Positions 18,507-27,440 of a DNA stretch of 64,000 bases are shown piece by piece. How positions within the stretch are numbered: the first letter of the stretch is position 1; every line of letters starts with the position of its first letter. The DNA is from Tremella fuciformis (Eukaryota > Basidiomycota > Tremellomycetes > Tremellales > Tremellaceae): assembly GCA_032768795.1 (NCBI GenBank), contig CP136496.1:310001-374000 (forward strand). The letters are read 5' to 3'. The notes beneath the pieces are model-generated. The model was given only the letters and a program-made list of their open reading frames with translations, had not been told where the DNA came from and ran no database searches. The position numbers and the translations under genes are program-made.

Positions 18507-18948
18507 CGCTTCGCCCCGGAGCGTGTTGGCCGCGCAGGGGGGTGGGAGTGGGCTCGGCACTGTTGCTTGTCGATGGGAGGGGGAGGAGGCCGCCGGGGTT
18601 GTCGAGGCGGGCGATCAGAGCGTCGAGCTTGGACCCCAGGTCATCGACCTTGGCGGAGATGGACTTGACGTGGTCGTCGGTAGCCGCCATTGTTGCCGTC
18701 ACGTGTGACAGGCTCTGTTGCAGTTGCCCTGTCAACACTGGCGCGTCGTCGTCCCTCGACAGCTCGAAGTGGACCGAACGAGCGGCAGCGGTTGGGGCAC
18801 GGGCCTCGGGCTGAGCTGCTGCCTCCCGCTCCGACTGCAGTCGGCGGGCTTCCGCATTGCGTCGGCGCGTCGCGGCTGCCCTCTGGCCCGGAGTGAGGCC
18901 GGGAGTGAGGGTGGGAGCTGCGCTCCGTCGTCCGCGAGCGGCCGGCAT
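18430..18948 (-). CDS. Ngaro gag-like protein, first part
   Basis: This 172-residue frame starts at an ATG at 18948 just inside repeat A1. The N-terminus is Arg/Ala-rich (RRRNAEARRLQSEREAAAQ), probably helical. A coiled-coil-like stretch follows (VKSISAKVDDLGSKLDALI). It ends inside the next gag frame with about 130 bases of overlap. It is the first ORF of the element, in the position of gag. Confidence 0.55.
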   Translation of the reverse strand: MPAARGRRSAAPTLTPGLTPGQRAAATRRRNAEARRLQSEREAAAQPEARAPTAAARSVHFELSRDDDAPVLTGQLQQSLSHVTATMAATDDHVKSISAKVDDLGSKLDALIARLDNPGGLLPLPSTSNSAEPTPTPLRGQHAPGRSDGRNNGAGEASAASPRRLDFGNPAG

Positions 18949-19081
18949 GAGGGTGGTGGGATTTGCAAGTCAGCGTTGAATGGGACCAACGGGTGACGCT
19001 CGTTTAGAGCGGCTGTTGTATCCAGGCTCGCCGCTCTCCCACTCACGCAGACCCTCTGGTGCTCCTGACGTATCCCCTGAT

Positions 19082-19223
19082 CGATCGACGATGGCGGCGA
19101 CGGCTACGGCGGCGACGGCTACGGCGGCGGCGGTGCTGGCGGTTGCGTGCAGTGACGGTTGAGAGACGGTCTCAACCTCGCTCGGAGCCCTAGAGTCACT
19201 CCCTGCATCACGTGACCGCCCAA
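19082..19223. repeat. Ngaro terminal repeat A1, 142 bp
   Basis: This is the outer 5' end of the minus-strand element and matches 14382-14508 with a 15-base extra unit. Host repeat sequence begins immediately at 19224. Confidence 0.85.
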
Positions 19224-19520
19224 TCGGAGAGACTCGGACAGAGCATTCCGTGAAGACAAGGGATCTCCCCCACTCGCCTGCCGCGCGCTAGTCGACCGAG
19301 TGTTTCAATACAAGGTTTCACCCCTATACGCGGACCAACGAAACAACTGCTTTATATCAAAGAACAGAAATTTCCATCAGAAGAAAGGATCGTTTGCTTG
19401 ACAGCGACCAAAGCCTTTCGTGCATGCGCTCCGTGGCAAAATAGACATTTCTAGAGGGATGGAGAAAGCCTGTCTCGGTAACCTTCATTGTTAGCGGAGG
19501 GTGTCCCTTCTACGGGTGAT
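19224..19520. repeat. dispersed repeat R, copy 3, right fragment
   Basis: It continues R copy 3 from 14163. Shared strings with copy 1 include gagagactcgg, gaagacaagggat, cctgccgcgcgc, gaaacaactgct and tctagagggatggagaaag. It was presumably upstream of the 13322-14127 gene before the Ngaro insertion. Confidence 0.7.
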
Positions 19521-20024
19521 CCGGGACAAGCGCGCCTCCGACCGCCCTGGTGTTGCTCCGCTACATGCAGTGCCTGCTCTGTTTCCTCATTTGCCATTAT
19601 CGTGGTGCAATGACTGTCTGTCTGGTGGGTGTACAAGCAGAGAGAGGGTATCTTGTGTGGAGACGGCAGACCCGTTGGAAAGTCCATTGCTGCCCGACAA
19701 GAAACGCTTGGTGCTGCTCTCCTTCCAGCCCTCTATGATCAGAAGAGAGATTTGCCAGAGGCCCAATCAGGTGCCACGCTATATTCTCATCAACTGCGGA
19801 CTGAAGAGCTGCCCTTTGGGGGCCTGAAAACGAGTATCACTTCGAGCCTGCCTGACAGGTGCCGAGCAGCGTGTGGGCCGGTGAGCAAGTCGGCACATGT
19901 AAACACTTCACATAAATCATGTCAAATTCAAGTTGTAACATGGAAAAGTGTCAACAGAGCTATGAGATCCTTGGATCTGAGGGCTATTGGGGCAAGGGGC
20001 CGAAATGAGGAGTAGACCCGATCA
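19521..20024. other. no gene recognised
   Basis: Several overlapping plus-strand frames of 60-130 codons are open but show no motif and lack consistent composition. They probably arise by chance. Confidence 0.4.
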
Positions 20025-20645
20025 TTAGAACTCCTCCAAGAGGTCTGCGACGATCTCAAAACCCTCAGAACACGTCTCTGTCTCTTGCAAGCCAGTAAAG
20101 AGGTTACGCCAATCGCCCCATGCTGGCCCAGTCGTTACATCGACAGGACGTCTCTCCTGGTTCATTACTTCACGCTGGTCTCGGGCAAGGTACTCAAGCG
20201 GTTTGCTCGCGGCAGACTGGCCTGTTTTCGGCCGCTCTACAGTGCAGTTTGACTCCGCGAGTGTGCCCACACTGACGCGCGATAGGCTGAGGTCCTCCCC
20301 GGGGAGATCGCCGTCTGATGCCTCACGCGGCAGACCCATTGACGGGTTTATCCCGCTTTCGTCCGAGTAGAGACTGCCCACACCTATCAAATCCGAGTCT
20401 TTGGCTTTCTCCAGAGGCCGAGCATGTGTCTGGCGTTTGTGGGTCGACGCGAATGCCGACTCGGCCTTAGTGCGGTCAGCGCGATAGCTTGTCGAGCCGG
20501 CTTCAGAAGGAGTCTCTACCAGTCCTTCTAAGAAGTCCATCGGCTCAAAAGCGTTCTGTACCGTATTTGACAGCATCCTACCGGCTTCGGTAATCATCTC
20601 CGGTATCGAAGGGCGTCTGGTCTTTTGAGTAGTTCGAGTAAGCAT
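20025..20645 (-). CDS. hypothetical protein, 206 residues
   Basis: An ATG at 20645 opens 206 codons. The product is hydrophilic, Ser/Thr- and Glu-rich, with an N-terminal MITEAGRMLSNTVQNAFEPM that could be an amphipathic helix and an acidic C-terminal EIVADLLEEF. I recognise no family, signal peptide or membrane segment. It lies on the same strand as the F-family genes further right but shows no clear similarity to them. Confidence 0.45.
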   Translation of the reverse strand: MLTRTTQKTRRPSIPEMITEAGRMLSNTVQNAFEPMDFLEGLVETPSEAGSTSYRADRTKAESAFASTHKRQTHARPLEKAKDSDLIGVGSLYSDESGINPSMGLPREASDGDLPGEDLSLSRVSVGTLAESNCTVERPKTGQSAASKPLEYLARDQREVMNQERRPVDVTTGPAWGDWRNLFTGLQETETCSEGFEIVADLLEEF

Positions 20646-21328
20646 GTCGTACTGTGAAGGCTGTGGTGCTATCGAGCTGTCAGTTGGAACCAGTATGTCT
20701 CCGCTTTGAAGGGTGCCGTACTGGTGCGAGCCGAGTAACTCAAGGTCTTGATGATATCAAAAGGGGCTTATGAGCATATCGAGAACGCAGCTGCTCCTTT
20801 CGGGCCACTCCACTCGTCAGTCCCATCAAGAAGCCCGGTCCTTCACCTTTGCCATTGCTTCGCCCCGACGCAGAAAAGTCGAGATCCTCGGGGGCTGTGC
20901 GAAGTATCTACTCAAAGGTAGTATCACCGACGCCCGGAACGCCGAGCCACTTTACCAATCGCCTTCGCACCGCTAATCGACCTCCATTCATCAATCAGTG
21001 CACAGCGCGGTCGGCCGGGGAGAAGTCTGACTGGCCTTCGTTGAACATAAGGATGGCCGGGCAGCCGGATTAGCGGCTCCAACTCTGTGCCACTGTGATC
21101 GTGCGGTACTCGGCGCGCACGCCGCGACAACAGATGTGTCTCCGACACGACAGTATCTGCAGGACTACTCGTGGGGATAACCAACTATAAGATAGGGGGC
21201 GCCGGTCGCTGGTCTTCATCTATTCTCTCTCGCGTGGCAGATCGAAGAAGTTGCATGGCTGTACATAGTGGTATCGTCGAAAGTACAAAGTGCATATGAT
21301 TCCGATTGCGCTCCCGAAGTGGACTCAG
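20646..21328. other. intergenic, no gene recognised
   Basis: Short frames on both strands only. No repeat or RNA gene was seen. Confidence 0.45.
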
Positions 21329-21736
21329 CTACAGTTTGTGGATAAGGTCGGGCCACCCGGCTGGTTCAGTCACTATAGTACTGAACCTCAGTGTGTTGGC
21401 GGTCGCTGGCGGATCGTGACAGCTTGAGCAGTAGCTCGGTCTGCGAACAAGCCCTCGACCAGTCTGGGTGTCTTGACTATTGCTGCCGTTCGGAGGTTGA
21501 ACGACGCTCGGTTGAGAAAGACTCGAAGCTTTGCCACAGAGCGAAATGTAATGTTTCTGGCCATTCAAAACGCCATAATTTCGGCCTGGGGCAGTATACT
21601 GAGGTCGGCTAGAGAGGGCCAGAGAACCTGCACTCATCTGGGTGCCCCGTGAGGGTATGGTTGGTGCTTCGTCAGTCGCACGGCCGGCTTGATTCGCAGT
21701 TCGGGTGACACTGTCTGCAGGGAACCTCCGGCTCAT
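21329..21736 (-). CDS. weak hypothetical ORF, 135 residues
   Basis: The frame opens at an ATG at 21736; an upstream extension uses only a GTG at 21892. The product is Ser/Pro/Thr-rich without a recognisable motif. The other strand is also open for part of it. An adjacent minus-strand frame (to 21832) ends in QQWPGMEAGWCSELGERKL, which looks protein-like, so a spliced gene could span 21329-22245. I could not build a firm model. Confidence 0.25.
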   Translation of the reverse strand: MSRRFPADSVTRTANQAGRATDEAPTIPSRGTQMSAGSLALSSRPQYTAPGRNYGVLNGQKHYISLCGKASSLSQPSVVQPPNGSNSQDTQTGRGLVRRPSYCSSCHDPPATANTLRFSTIVTEPAGWPDLIHKL

Positions 21737-22070
21737 GTTGCTGGTGTATCTGGTCGAATGGATTCCGCAAGTAGGGAGAGGCTCAAGCCTTGAATGCTGC
21801 GGATAGACGTCGGAACCCGCGATCGCATATCTCACATCCCCAGCTTTCTCTCGCCAAGCTCCGAACACCACCCGGCTTCCATGCCCGGCCACTGCTGCCG
21901 AAGAGCGGAGATGACAGATGCCTTCTGAGCGCTCCAGTATCCCTCGGGGTCATTGGCCAGAAGTTTGCCAAACACAGGCCGAGATGGCCGATGACAAGAT
22001 AAAGGTGCTCGGCAGCCCCTCGGTCGCCAGTGGCGCGAATTAGGAAGGCGCACGCAGCTCCTTTGACGTC

Positions 22071-22137
22071 CAGCGCTTGAGTTCAGACCGCGCGGAAAAT
22101 GCGGAATGGAGAGTTTTCTACGCCTTCCTCGCACGAG
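22071..22137. repeat. short dispersed repeat, copy a
   Basis: It resembles 25405-25471, sharing gcgcgg, aaatgcggaat and tttttctacgcc in the same order and spacing. Both copies lie to one side of an F-family gene. They may be remains of a duplicated flank. Confidence 0.5.
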
Positions 22138-22399
22138 GGAAGCGCAGCTAAAGACCTTTTCCTGAAACGTGGGGGGAGCGAGAATCAAAGTCATCGGCAG
22201 CTTCAAAGCTCTGTACTCGGGCGCTGAACGTGCAGTGCTTCTCACGGTGGCCGCGAACCGTCTTCTGAGTCATACCGGCTCTCTCTAGTCATCCATTGAA
22301 TCAGATTGAGCTAGACGAGTGCCATGATTTTAGATGACATACATTCTGATTCGCCAAAATAGCATGAACAGGGGCGCAAGGAAAGGGTTCTGGTGGAGA

Positions 22400-22418
22400 G
22401 GGGGGGGGGCGGGGGGGA
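22400..22418. repeat. long G run, interrupted once
   Basis: About eighteen G with one C, in the 3' flank of the F1 gene. Similar G or C runs occur at 40943-41012 and 43501-43539. Confidence 0.8.
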
Positions 22419-23270
22419 GAAATTGGTTCAACAGTGTCATGTACAGTAAAACCTTACAGATAGAGATCCGCACTTTATGTTGTGGTCAAACCATGCCGCG
22501 AGGCTACTGCTGAACGGTCTCTGCGGATTTGCGGTCCCTGAGAGGTCAGCCGCGCGCATTCCTTGGTCGGGAAGCCTCACACTTTCCTAAGCAGAGAGAC
22601 AGTGTTCGGATGAACGCGTGTAATTTCCTGATCTTGAGACGGGAATGCAAGCTCACATCGCGTCGCAGACACTCGTATTCTTTCCCTTAGCATAGCTTTG
22701 TCTGCTTCGGATAGGCCTGAGCTAGCCGGCGCTGCAGAGATGCCGGTCGACGCATTGGGGTCCACAGAGCCACGCTCATCCGGGCCTGCACGGTCGTGCC
22801 AGAACATCGAGGCGGCCTCAAGAGAAGCTTCAAAACGTCTCAATCGACTGGGCAATTGTTGACCTGACACGAGCTCCGTCAATTTGGAGAGCTTACTAGA
22901 CATATTGTTGAGCAAATTCTTGGGCTGGAAATCGTACCTCTCATCAATCTCATCAAACGAGAGCTGGACAGGCCTGGGTCCCAAGTGTTCGGAGAAACGG
23001 AGATCTGCAAGGTCAACGCCGAGGCCATGCAATGCCTTAATGCTGAGGTATTGACAATCAAGTAGGCTCGCGATGTGGCGCGACACGTCTATTCTGGCTT
23101 CTTCCGACAAGTCAAGACGAGCACTCAGTGACCAGAGTATGTTGAGGGTGCTTTGGGTCCCGAAGGCGGAAGACGCACACTTGGAAAAGGCATCCTTTCG
23201 ATCGCCTTTCTTTGAAGTACTTCTGCCAGCTCCATATGGGGCCTGTCTATGATCTCTACGCTGTCGCGTA

Positions 23271-23298
23271 CAGTGGGGTGTCATATCGGATGGGACAA
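23271..23298. repeat. mariner left terminal inverted repeat
   Basis: Perfect 28-base inverted match to 24628-24655. Confidence 0.95.
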
Positions 23299-23390
23299 AT
23301 GATGTACCTTCTTCGCGACGCGATTCTCTTCTTTCTGTGACCAGACCTCGTGTTGTTTGCAGCTCTGGGCGCGTCTAGAACAACATTGAG

Positions 23391-24488
23391 ATGCAAACAA
23401 CAATCCTGCATCTTCCTCATCGCCCAACAATGCCTGGGAAACACTTCTCAGCTGAAGAGAGGGCTCGCATCGCCCAGGCGGCGTTAACAACGCCATGCCG
23501 CACTGTGGCAGCCCAATTCGGGTGCTCCAAATCATCAGTCGACCGCTGGACGCAGCAGTACCGTCAGACCGGCAGCAACGCCTCCCCCCCTTCAGCAGGG
23601 CGCACCCCTCGCTTTGATGAACGATCTCTCTCTCGCATACGGCGCATCTTTGTCCAAAACCGACGGCAGACACCTCTTCAGCTGCTCCCCATCCTGGAGT
23701 CCCATGGCTTCTCGCTCTCCCTCTCCTCTTTGCGTCGCTTGATGAAGCTCTTTGGCTTCAAGCGGCGCATTGCTCGCGTCAAACCACTCCTAGACAACAG
23801 AGCTCGCCGCCTGCGACGCAACTATGCCTCTGGACACCTCAATGACGATCTGAACGACTGGAGAAGGACTATCTTTGCGGATGAAGCCAGTGTGCAGTCC
23901 AATGGGACTATCAAGTCCTGGGTGACTCGCAGAGAGGGAGAGGCGATGCTGGAGGATTGTGTGGCGGTCAAGCTGTTCTCTGGGAGGTATTCCATGATGG
24001 TTTGGGGGGCGATTTGGTATGGAGGAAGGTCAAAGCTGGTGCGCTTTGACACTTCTAAAAGCAAGTCAAAGAGGAAGGGGGTCAATGGGGAGATCTATGC
24101 GGAGCAGATTGTCAAAAGCGAGCTCAAGAAGTGTTGGAACCGAGTCAACAACTCCTGGAGAGCCTTTGGAGGTGCTCGGATACTTGAAGACAACGCCCCC
24201 ATCCATCTTGCTGAGGAAGCGAGACAGGCAGGACTCAGGCAGCGATTCAAATACCTCGACTTCCCTCCCTCCTCACCAGATCTCAATCCTATTGAGAACT
24301 GCTGGGCTATACTCAAACGACGGCTTGCCCAGCTCCCCAAGCGACCAACAAACCATGGTATGCTCTTTGAAGTCATCTCAAAGCTTTGGGACGAGCTTCC
24401 ACAGGACATTATCGACAGGACCATCGATAGCATGCCAAGGAGGCTGAGGATGGTGAAGGAGGCCCATGGTTTTGCGACAAAGTACTGA
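23391..24488 (+). CDS. Tc1/mariner transposase (DD34E)
   Basis: This 365-residue transposase cuts and pastes the element. Translation starts at the ATG at 23391, or possibly at Met14. The N-terminus has a helix-turn-helix DNA-binding region (TVAAQFGCSKSSVDRW, about 38-53) and a second one near 95-120. The catalytic triad is Asp164 in FADEAS, Asp267 in LEDNAP and Glu302 in SPDLNPIENCW, with 34 residues between the last two, giving the Tc1-type DD34E signature. A GRTPR-like AT-hook (SAGRTPRF) links the DNA-binding and catalytic parts. No stop or frameshift interrupts it. Confidence 0.95.
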   Translation: MQTTILHLPHRPTMPGKHFSAEERARIAQAALTTPCRTVAAQFGCSKSSVDRWTQQYRQTGSNASPPSAGRTPRFDERSLSRIRRIFVQNRRQTPLQLLPILESHGFSLSLSSLRRLMKLFGFKRRIARVKPLLDNRARRLRRNYASGHLNDDLNDWRRTIFADEASVQSNGTIKSWVTRREGEAMLEDCVAVKLFSGRYSMMVWGAIWYGGRSKLVRFDTSKSKSKRKGVNGEIYAEQIVKSELKKCWNRVNNSWRAFGGARILEDNAPIHLAEEARQAGLRQRFKYLDFPPSSPDLNPIENCWAILKRRLAQLPKRPTNHGMLFEVISKLWDELPQDIIDRTIDSMPRRLRMVKEAHGFATKY

Positions 24489-24627
24489 AAGGTATGTGTT
24501 TTCCTGATCCGTGCGTCTTCTACACGCCCAGAACTATCTCCATGCTGATTCTCAGACTCCTAGCTGCTCTTATGCATCAGATACCCAAGATCTTACATCG
24601 CTGACGATTCTGCGCACGGAATTCGAC

Positions 24628-24655
24628 TTGTCCCATCCGATATGACACCCCACTG
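24628..24655. repeat. mariner right terminal inverted repeat
   Basis: Perfect 28-base inverted match to 23271-23298. Confidence 0.95.
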
Positions 24656-24827
24656 TACGCGGACTGCGGGAGTCCCGACTTGGCGTGGCCGCCGATGAAG
24701 AGGATGGGCCCGAAGCGGGTTTGTTCAAAATGGAAGAAGCCTCGAGCCACGCTTTCCTGGATGTTATTATTGCCTTCTTGGAGTCGCTCAGGGCTTCTGC
24801 GAGGTCGTGTGCGCTCTCCGTAGTCAT

Positions 24828-25060
24828 CTTGCGCAATTGCGAGGTGGTTCGATGGTGTGAGAGTGCAGAGCCAGGCGTAAACGTCGGCCCTTCCCGTTTT
24901 TGCCACCCAACTGCTCGGTCAAAGGTGCTGCGGGAGAGAAGCTTGGTCGCCAGATTCGCACGAACTTCCTATGTCCTGCGAGAAGGCTAGAGAGAAAGGT
25001 GGCAATGTGAAATTAGGCGGAATCCAGGAATGTTTGGTTCTCGTGTCGCGTTGGGCGAGG
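24828..25060. repeat. duplicated 5' flank of F1
   Basis: Upstream of the F1 start, strings such as gccacccaactgc, cggtcaaaggtgc, gagagaaggct, caatgtgaaa, taggcggaatcca and gcgttgggcgagg recur in the same order upstream of F2 (26861-27110). The duplication unit therefore included the promoter. The remaining stretch to 25887 holds a short dispersed repeat at 25405-25471 and no recognised gene. Confidence 0.8.
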
Positions 25061-25404
25061 TTTTACAAACATGGTCACTGGTGCCGGGACGATCTCTTCT
25101 GCTCGCTAGCTCGCAAGCGATGAAACCATCGCCTATCCGAGTCAAGACGCCACAATCTTTAGATTGCCAGAGATTCTGAACGAAGCATTCGAGGTTTTTG
25201 ACCTAAACCGGGATCGCGCTGGCTATAGCGCACAACGACCCCGCACATATGCACAGCAAGATTTCCTACCGGTGTCCGCAGTTCTTCACCTCGGAACACA
25301 CTGCAGTCTGTTGAATTATCTAGTTACAAAGCCAAAGTGGAAGAGCTGTAATAACGCAAGTGGATACAGTCGTAATGGCCGGCGCCATCCTGCAGTGGCC
25401 ATGC

Positions 25405-25471
25405 TCTGCGCTCGACTTCAAATGGCGCGGTAAATGCGGAATACAGCTTTTTCTACGCCCTCGCGCACCGC
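25405..25471. repeat. short dispersed repeat, copy b
   Basis: Partner of 22071-22137, see there. Confidence 0.5.
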
Positions 25472-25887
25472 TAATGCCTCTTCGCGAAACGCGAAAAGGC
25501 GGAAAGTCGACGTGTGCGACAACTTGAGGAGCCCTGCTGCGAGCACGTTGGCGAGTTACGAGCCCAAACGAAGTTGTCTCGCTGCAATGTCTCATAGTGC
25601 TCAAAGATTTACCTTCACTCTCATAGCCATCTGCGAGCACTGGTCCCGCAGGTCTCCTGATGATTTTGGCATCTAGTCCCTCTGATCACGGGATTCAAAC
25701 TGAGCTGCGCCGAGATCATGATGCGAAATGTCTAAAGTGTGATCTTCCGAGAAAGGATGAACAAGAGCACAAGACGATGGATTCATGCAGAAGAGAAGTG
25801 GTGAGGTTGTATGTACAATCCGAGTCATGGTCACAACTAAAGATGAGACGTAGGGAGCCGTAAGCCGTATACATCGGTCCCAAGAGT

Positions 25888-26860
25888 CTACTGTTCAACA
25901 GTCTCTGCTGATCTGCCTTCACTGAGATGTCAGTCTACGCAGGATTCTCCTCGAAGAGGGATATACTCACGCTGGTCTGAGGCGCGCGACAATATCCCCA
26001 TGGACGAGGGCAATATTCTGCTCCTGCAGAGAGAATGAGAGCTCACAGCGCGTCGCGGCCACCTCGATCCTGTTTCTGAGCAGGGCTATGGTCGCTTCGG
26101 ATAAAGCCCCGTTACTCGACGCAGTCAGATCCATAGCAGAGGTGGATGCAGCACTCGGGTCAAGTGGCGTATCGTCGTGGATCCGCCAGATCAAGCCATC
26201 CTGGTCTGGGCCTGCGTCGTTGTGCCACACCTGCGTCGCGGGGTGTATTGTCTCTTGGAACTTCCGCAATTGCCTGCGCCTGTCATAAGGACTTCCGTTA
26301 TGCTTTAGATACATGAGCTTCTGACTCATTTTGCGCAGCACGCTCTGTGCCTCGGTGTCGTTCTCACCGTTGCCCTCGACGAACTGAATCCGCTCGGATT
26401 GCGCCTCATCGGGCCAACGAAATCCAAAGGGCTCAGAACTGATACGGAACATCACTTCTGATCCGAGGTATTGGCAATCTAGCAGACTCGCGATACAGCG
26501 GGAGACCTCTGCCTTTTCTGCGACCGATAATTGGAGGAGCTCACTCATTGGCCACAGCGTGTTTAGAGTACTCTGCACAACGAAAGCGTCACTTCGACAC
26601 TTAGTGGCTGCATTCGCCAAAGCTTCACGCCTTGCGCTGGTATCTCTGTCAGTGTTCGACTGCACACCTTTAGGACTTAACGATCGTCTCTTGTGCGGGT
26701 TGCTGGACTTCCGAGCTCGACTCGGCGCAGCGGAAGCTGAGCCTGAATCAGCTTGCTCCACGACTGTCAATGCTTCAAGCCAGGTGGCCCTGGACGATAG
26801 GATGACTTTTTCAGCATCCCTGAGGGCGGCCGCGAGGTTGTCTCTGCTTTCAGTGGTCAT
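25888..26860 (-). CDS. F-family orphan protein F2, 307 residues
   Basis: It starts at the ATG at 26860 (MTTESRDNLAAAL). The frame is open further upstream, but that part matches the non-coding flank of F1. A 49-base intron (25922-25970) leads to a last exon of only 34 bases, giving 308 codons with stop. The last exon encodes SAETVEQ, matching SAETVQQ in F1, which supports the model. Other conserved parts are RCIASLLDCQYL, VWHNDAGPDQDG followed by WRIHDD, and AATRCELSF near the end. The protein looks soluble and mostly helical, with a basic Ser-rich linker near residue 45-65. No known family was recognised. It is the intact tandem paralogue of F1. Confidence 0.7.
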
Positions 26861-27110
26861 CTTGAGCAATGAGTCGATTCTGATAGTGTTGGAATGCAGA
26901 CAAGACGCACGCCTGATCGTTTCTCGTTCGCCACCCAACTGCACGGTCAAAGGTGCAGCTGGCAAGAAGCATGCTAGAGATGTTTCGCACGGTCTTCCTA
27001 CTGCATGAGAGAAGGCTACGGGAAAGAAAGGACACAATGTGAAAATAGGCGGAATCCAGAAATGCTTGAAGGCTGCGTGGCGTTGGGCGAGGGTTTACAT
27101 GGGCACAGAG
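26861..27110. repeat. duplicated 5' flank of F2
   Basis: Paralogous to 24828-25060, presumably the promoter and 5' leader of F2. From 27111 to 27440 nothing further was recognised. Confidence 0.8.
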
Positions 27111-27440
27111 AGAGATGCCGGGAAGATCCCTCCTTTTGACGGGCCGCAAGCTATAAAACCATACTCCCGTCTGGGCTCTCCGAGTCAACGGCACAATTCC
27201 AAGAGTCCCAGCAGTCCCGTTGGGGGGTTTGAACTTCTCAGCGTACACGCTGGCTGTTGCCCGTAACACGGATGAATGCACTCTGGAAGTTCCATGTATT
27301 TTTGTTAAAGTATGTAAGAATTGCATTCGCTTGGGTTATCTAAATACATGAATAGATGATAACTCAGTAACATGGGCTATACAAGCGGGCGTTTGTAGAT
27401 ACAATATCGGGAACGCAAGCGTCATCTCGAAAGGCCGAGG

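Larger units (their letters stand above)
14164..19223 (-). mobile_element. Ngaro/PAT-type DIRS retrotransposon with split direct repeats
   Basis: Read on the minus strand the order is: repeat A1 (19223-19082), gag-like ORFs, reverse transcriptase/RNase H, tyrosine recombinase, repeat B1 (14576-14513), repeat A2 (14508-14382), a CT-rich spacer, repeat B2 (14227-14164). B1 abuts A2 just as B2 and A1 would meet in a circle, the split-direct-repeat layout known for Ngaro and PAT elements. There is no LTR, no DDE integrase and no obvious target-site duplication, as expected for tyrosine-recombinase insertion. Flanks 14135-14163 and 19224 onward are two halves of one dispersed repeat. The element is nearly complete; the gag region may carry a frameshift. 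Confidence 0.85.
23271..24655 (+). mobile_element. Tc1/mariner DNA transposon, 1385 bp
   Basis: It has perfect 28-bp terminal inverted repeats (23271-23298 and 24628-24655, starting cagtggggtgtcatatcgga) and is flanked by TA on both sides (23269-23270, 24656-24657), the classical Tc1/mariner target duplication. It encodes one intact transposase. Identical ends and an open transposase suggest a recent, possibly still mobile copy. It lies in the first exon of F1, in the opposite orientation. Confidence 0.95.
22504..24827 (-). pseudogene. F-family gene F1, interrupted by a Tc1/mariner element
   Basis: The ancestral gene starts at the ATG at 24827 (MTTES), runs to 24658, is cut by the element at 23271-24655, resumes at 23270 and has a 43-base intron (22538-22580) before a short last exon (22504-22537). 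Counting one TA of the target duplication, the coding length is 894 bases, exactly 298 codons, so the frame was intact before insertion. The protein resembles F2 and F3: LDLSEEARIDVSRHIASLLDCQYL, FWHDRAGPDERGSV and a C-terminal SATRCELAF. Unlike them it lacks the WRI-x-D segment after GPD. The product is unknown; no enzyme motif or membrane segment is seen. Confidence 0.8.

Noticed and set aside
22504..23284. F1 as an intact gene starting at 23284
   Set aside because: That start lies inside the mariner terminal repeat. The true N-terminus is on the other side of the element.
26861..27037. N-terminal extension of F2 with a Cys-rich, secreted-looking start
   Set aside because: The corresponding region upstream of F1 is non-coding and the homologous start is the ATG at 26860. 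The apparent signal peptide is therefore probably chance.
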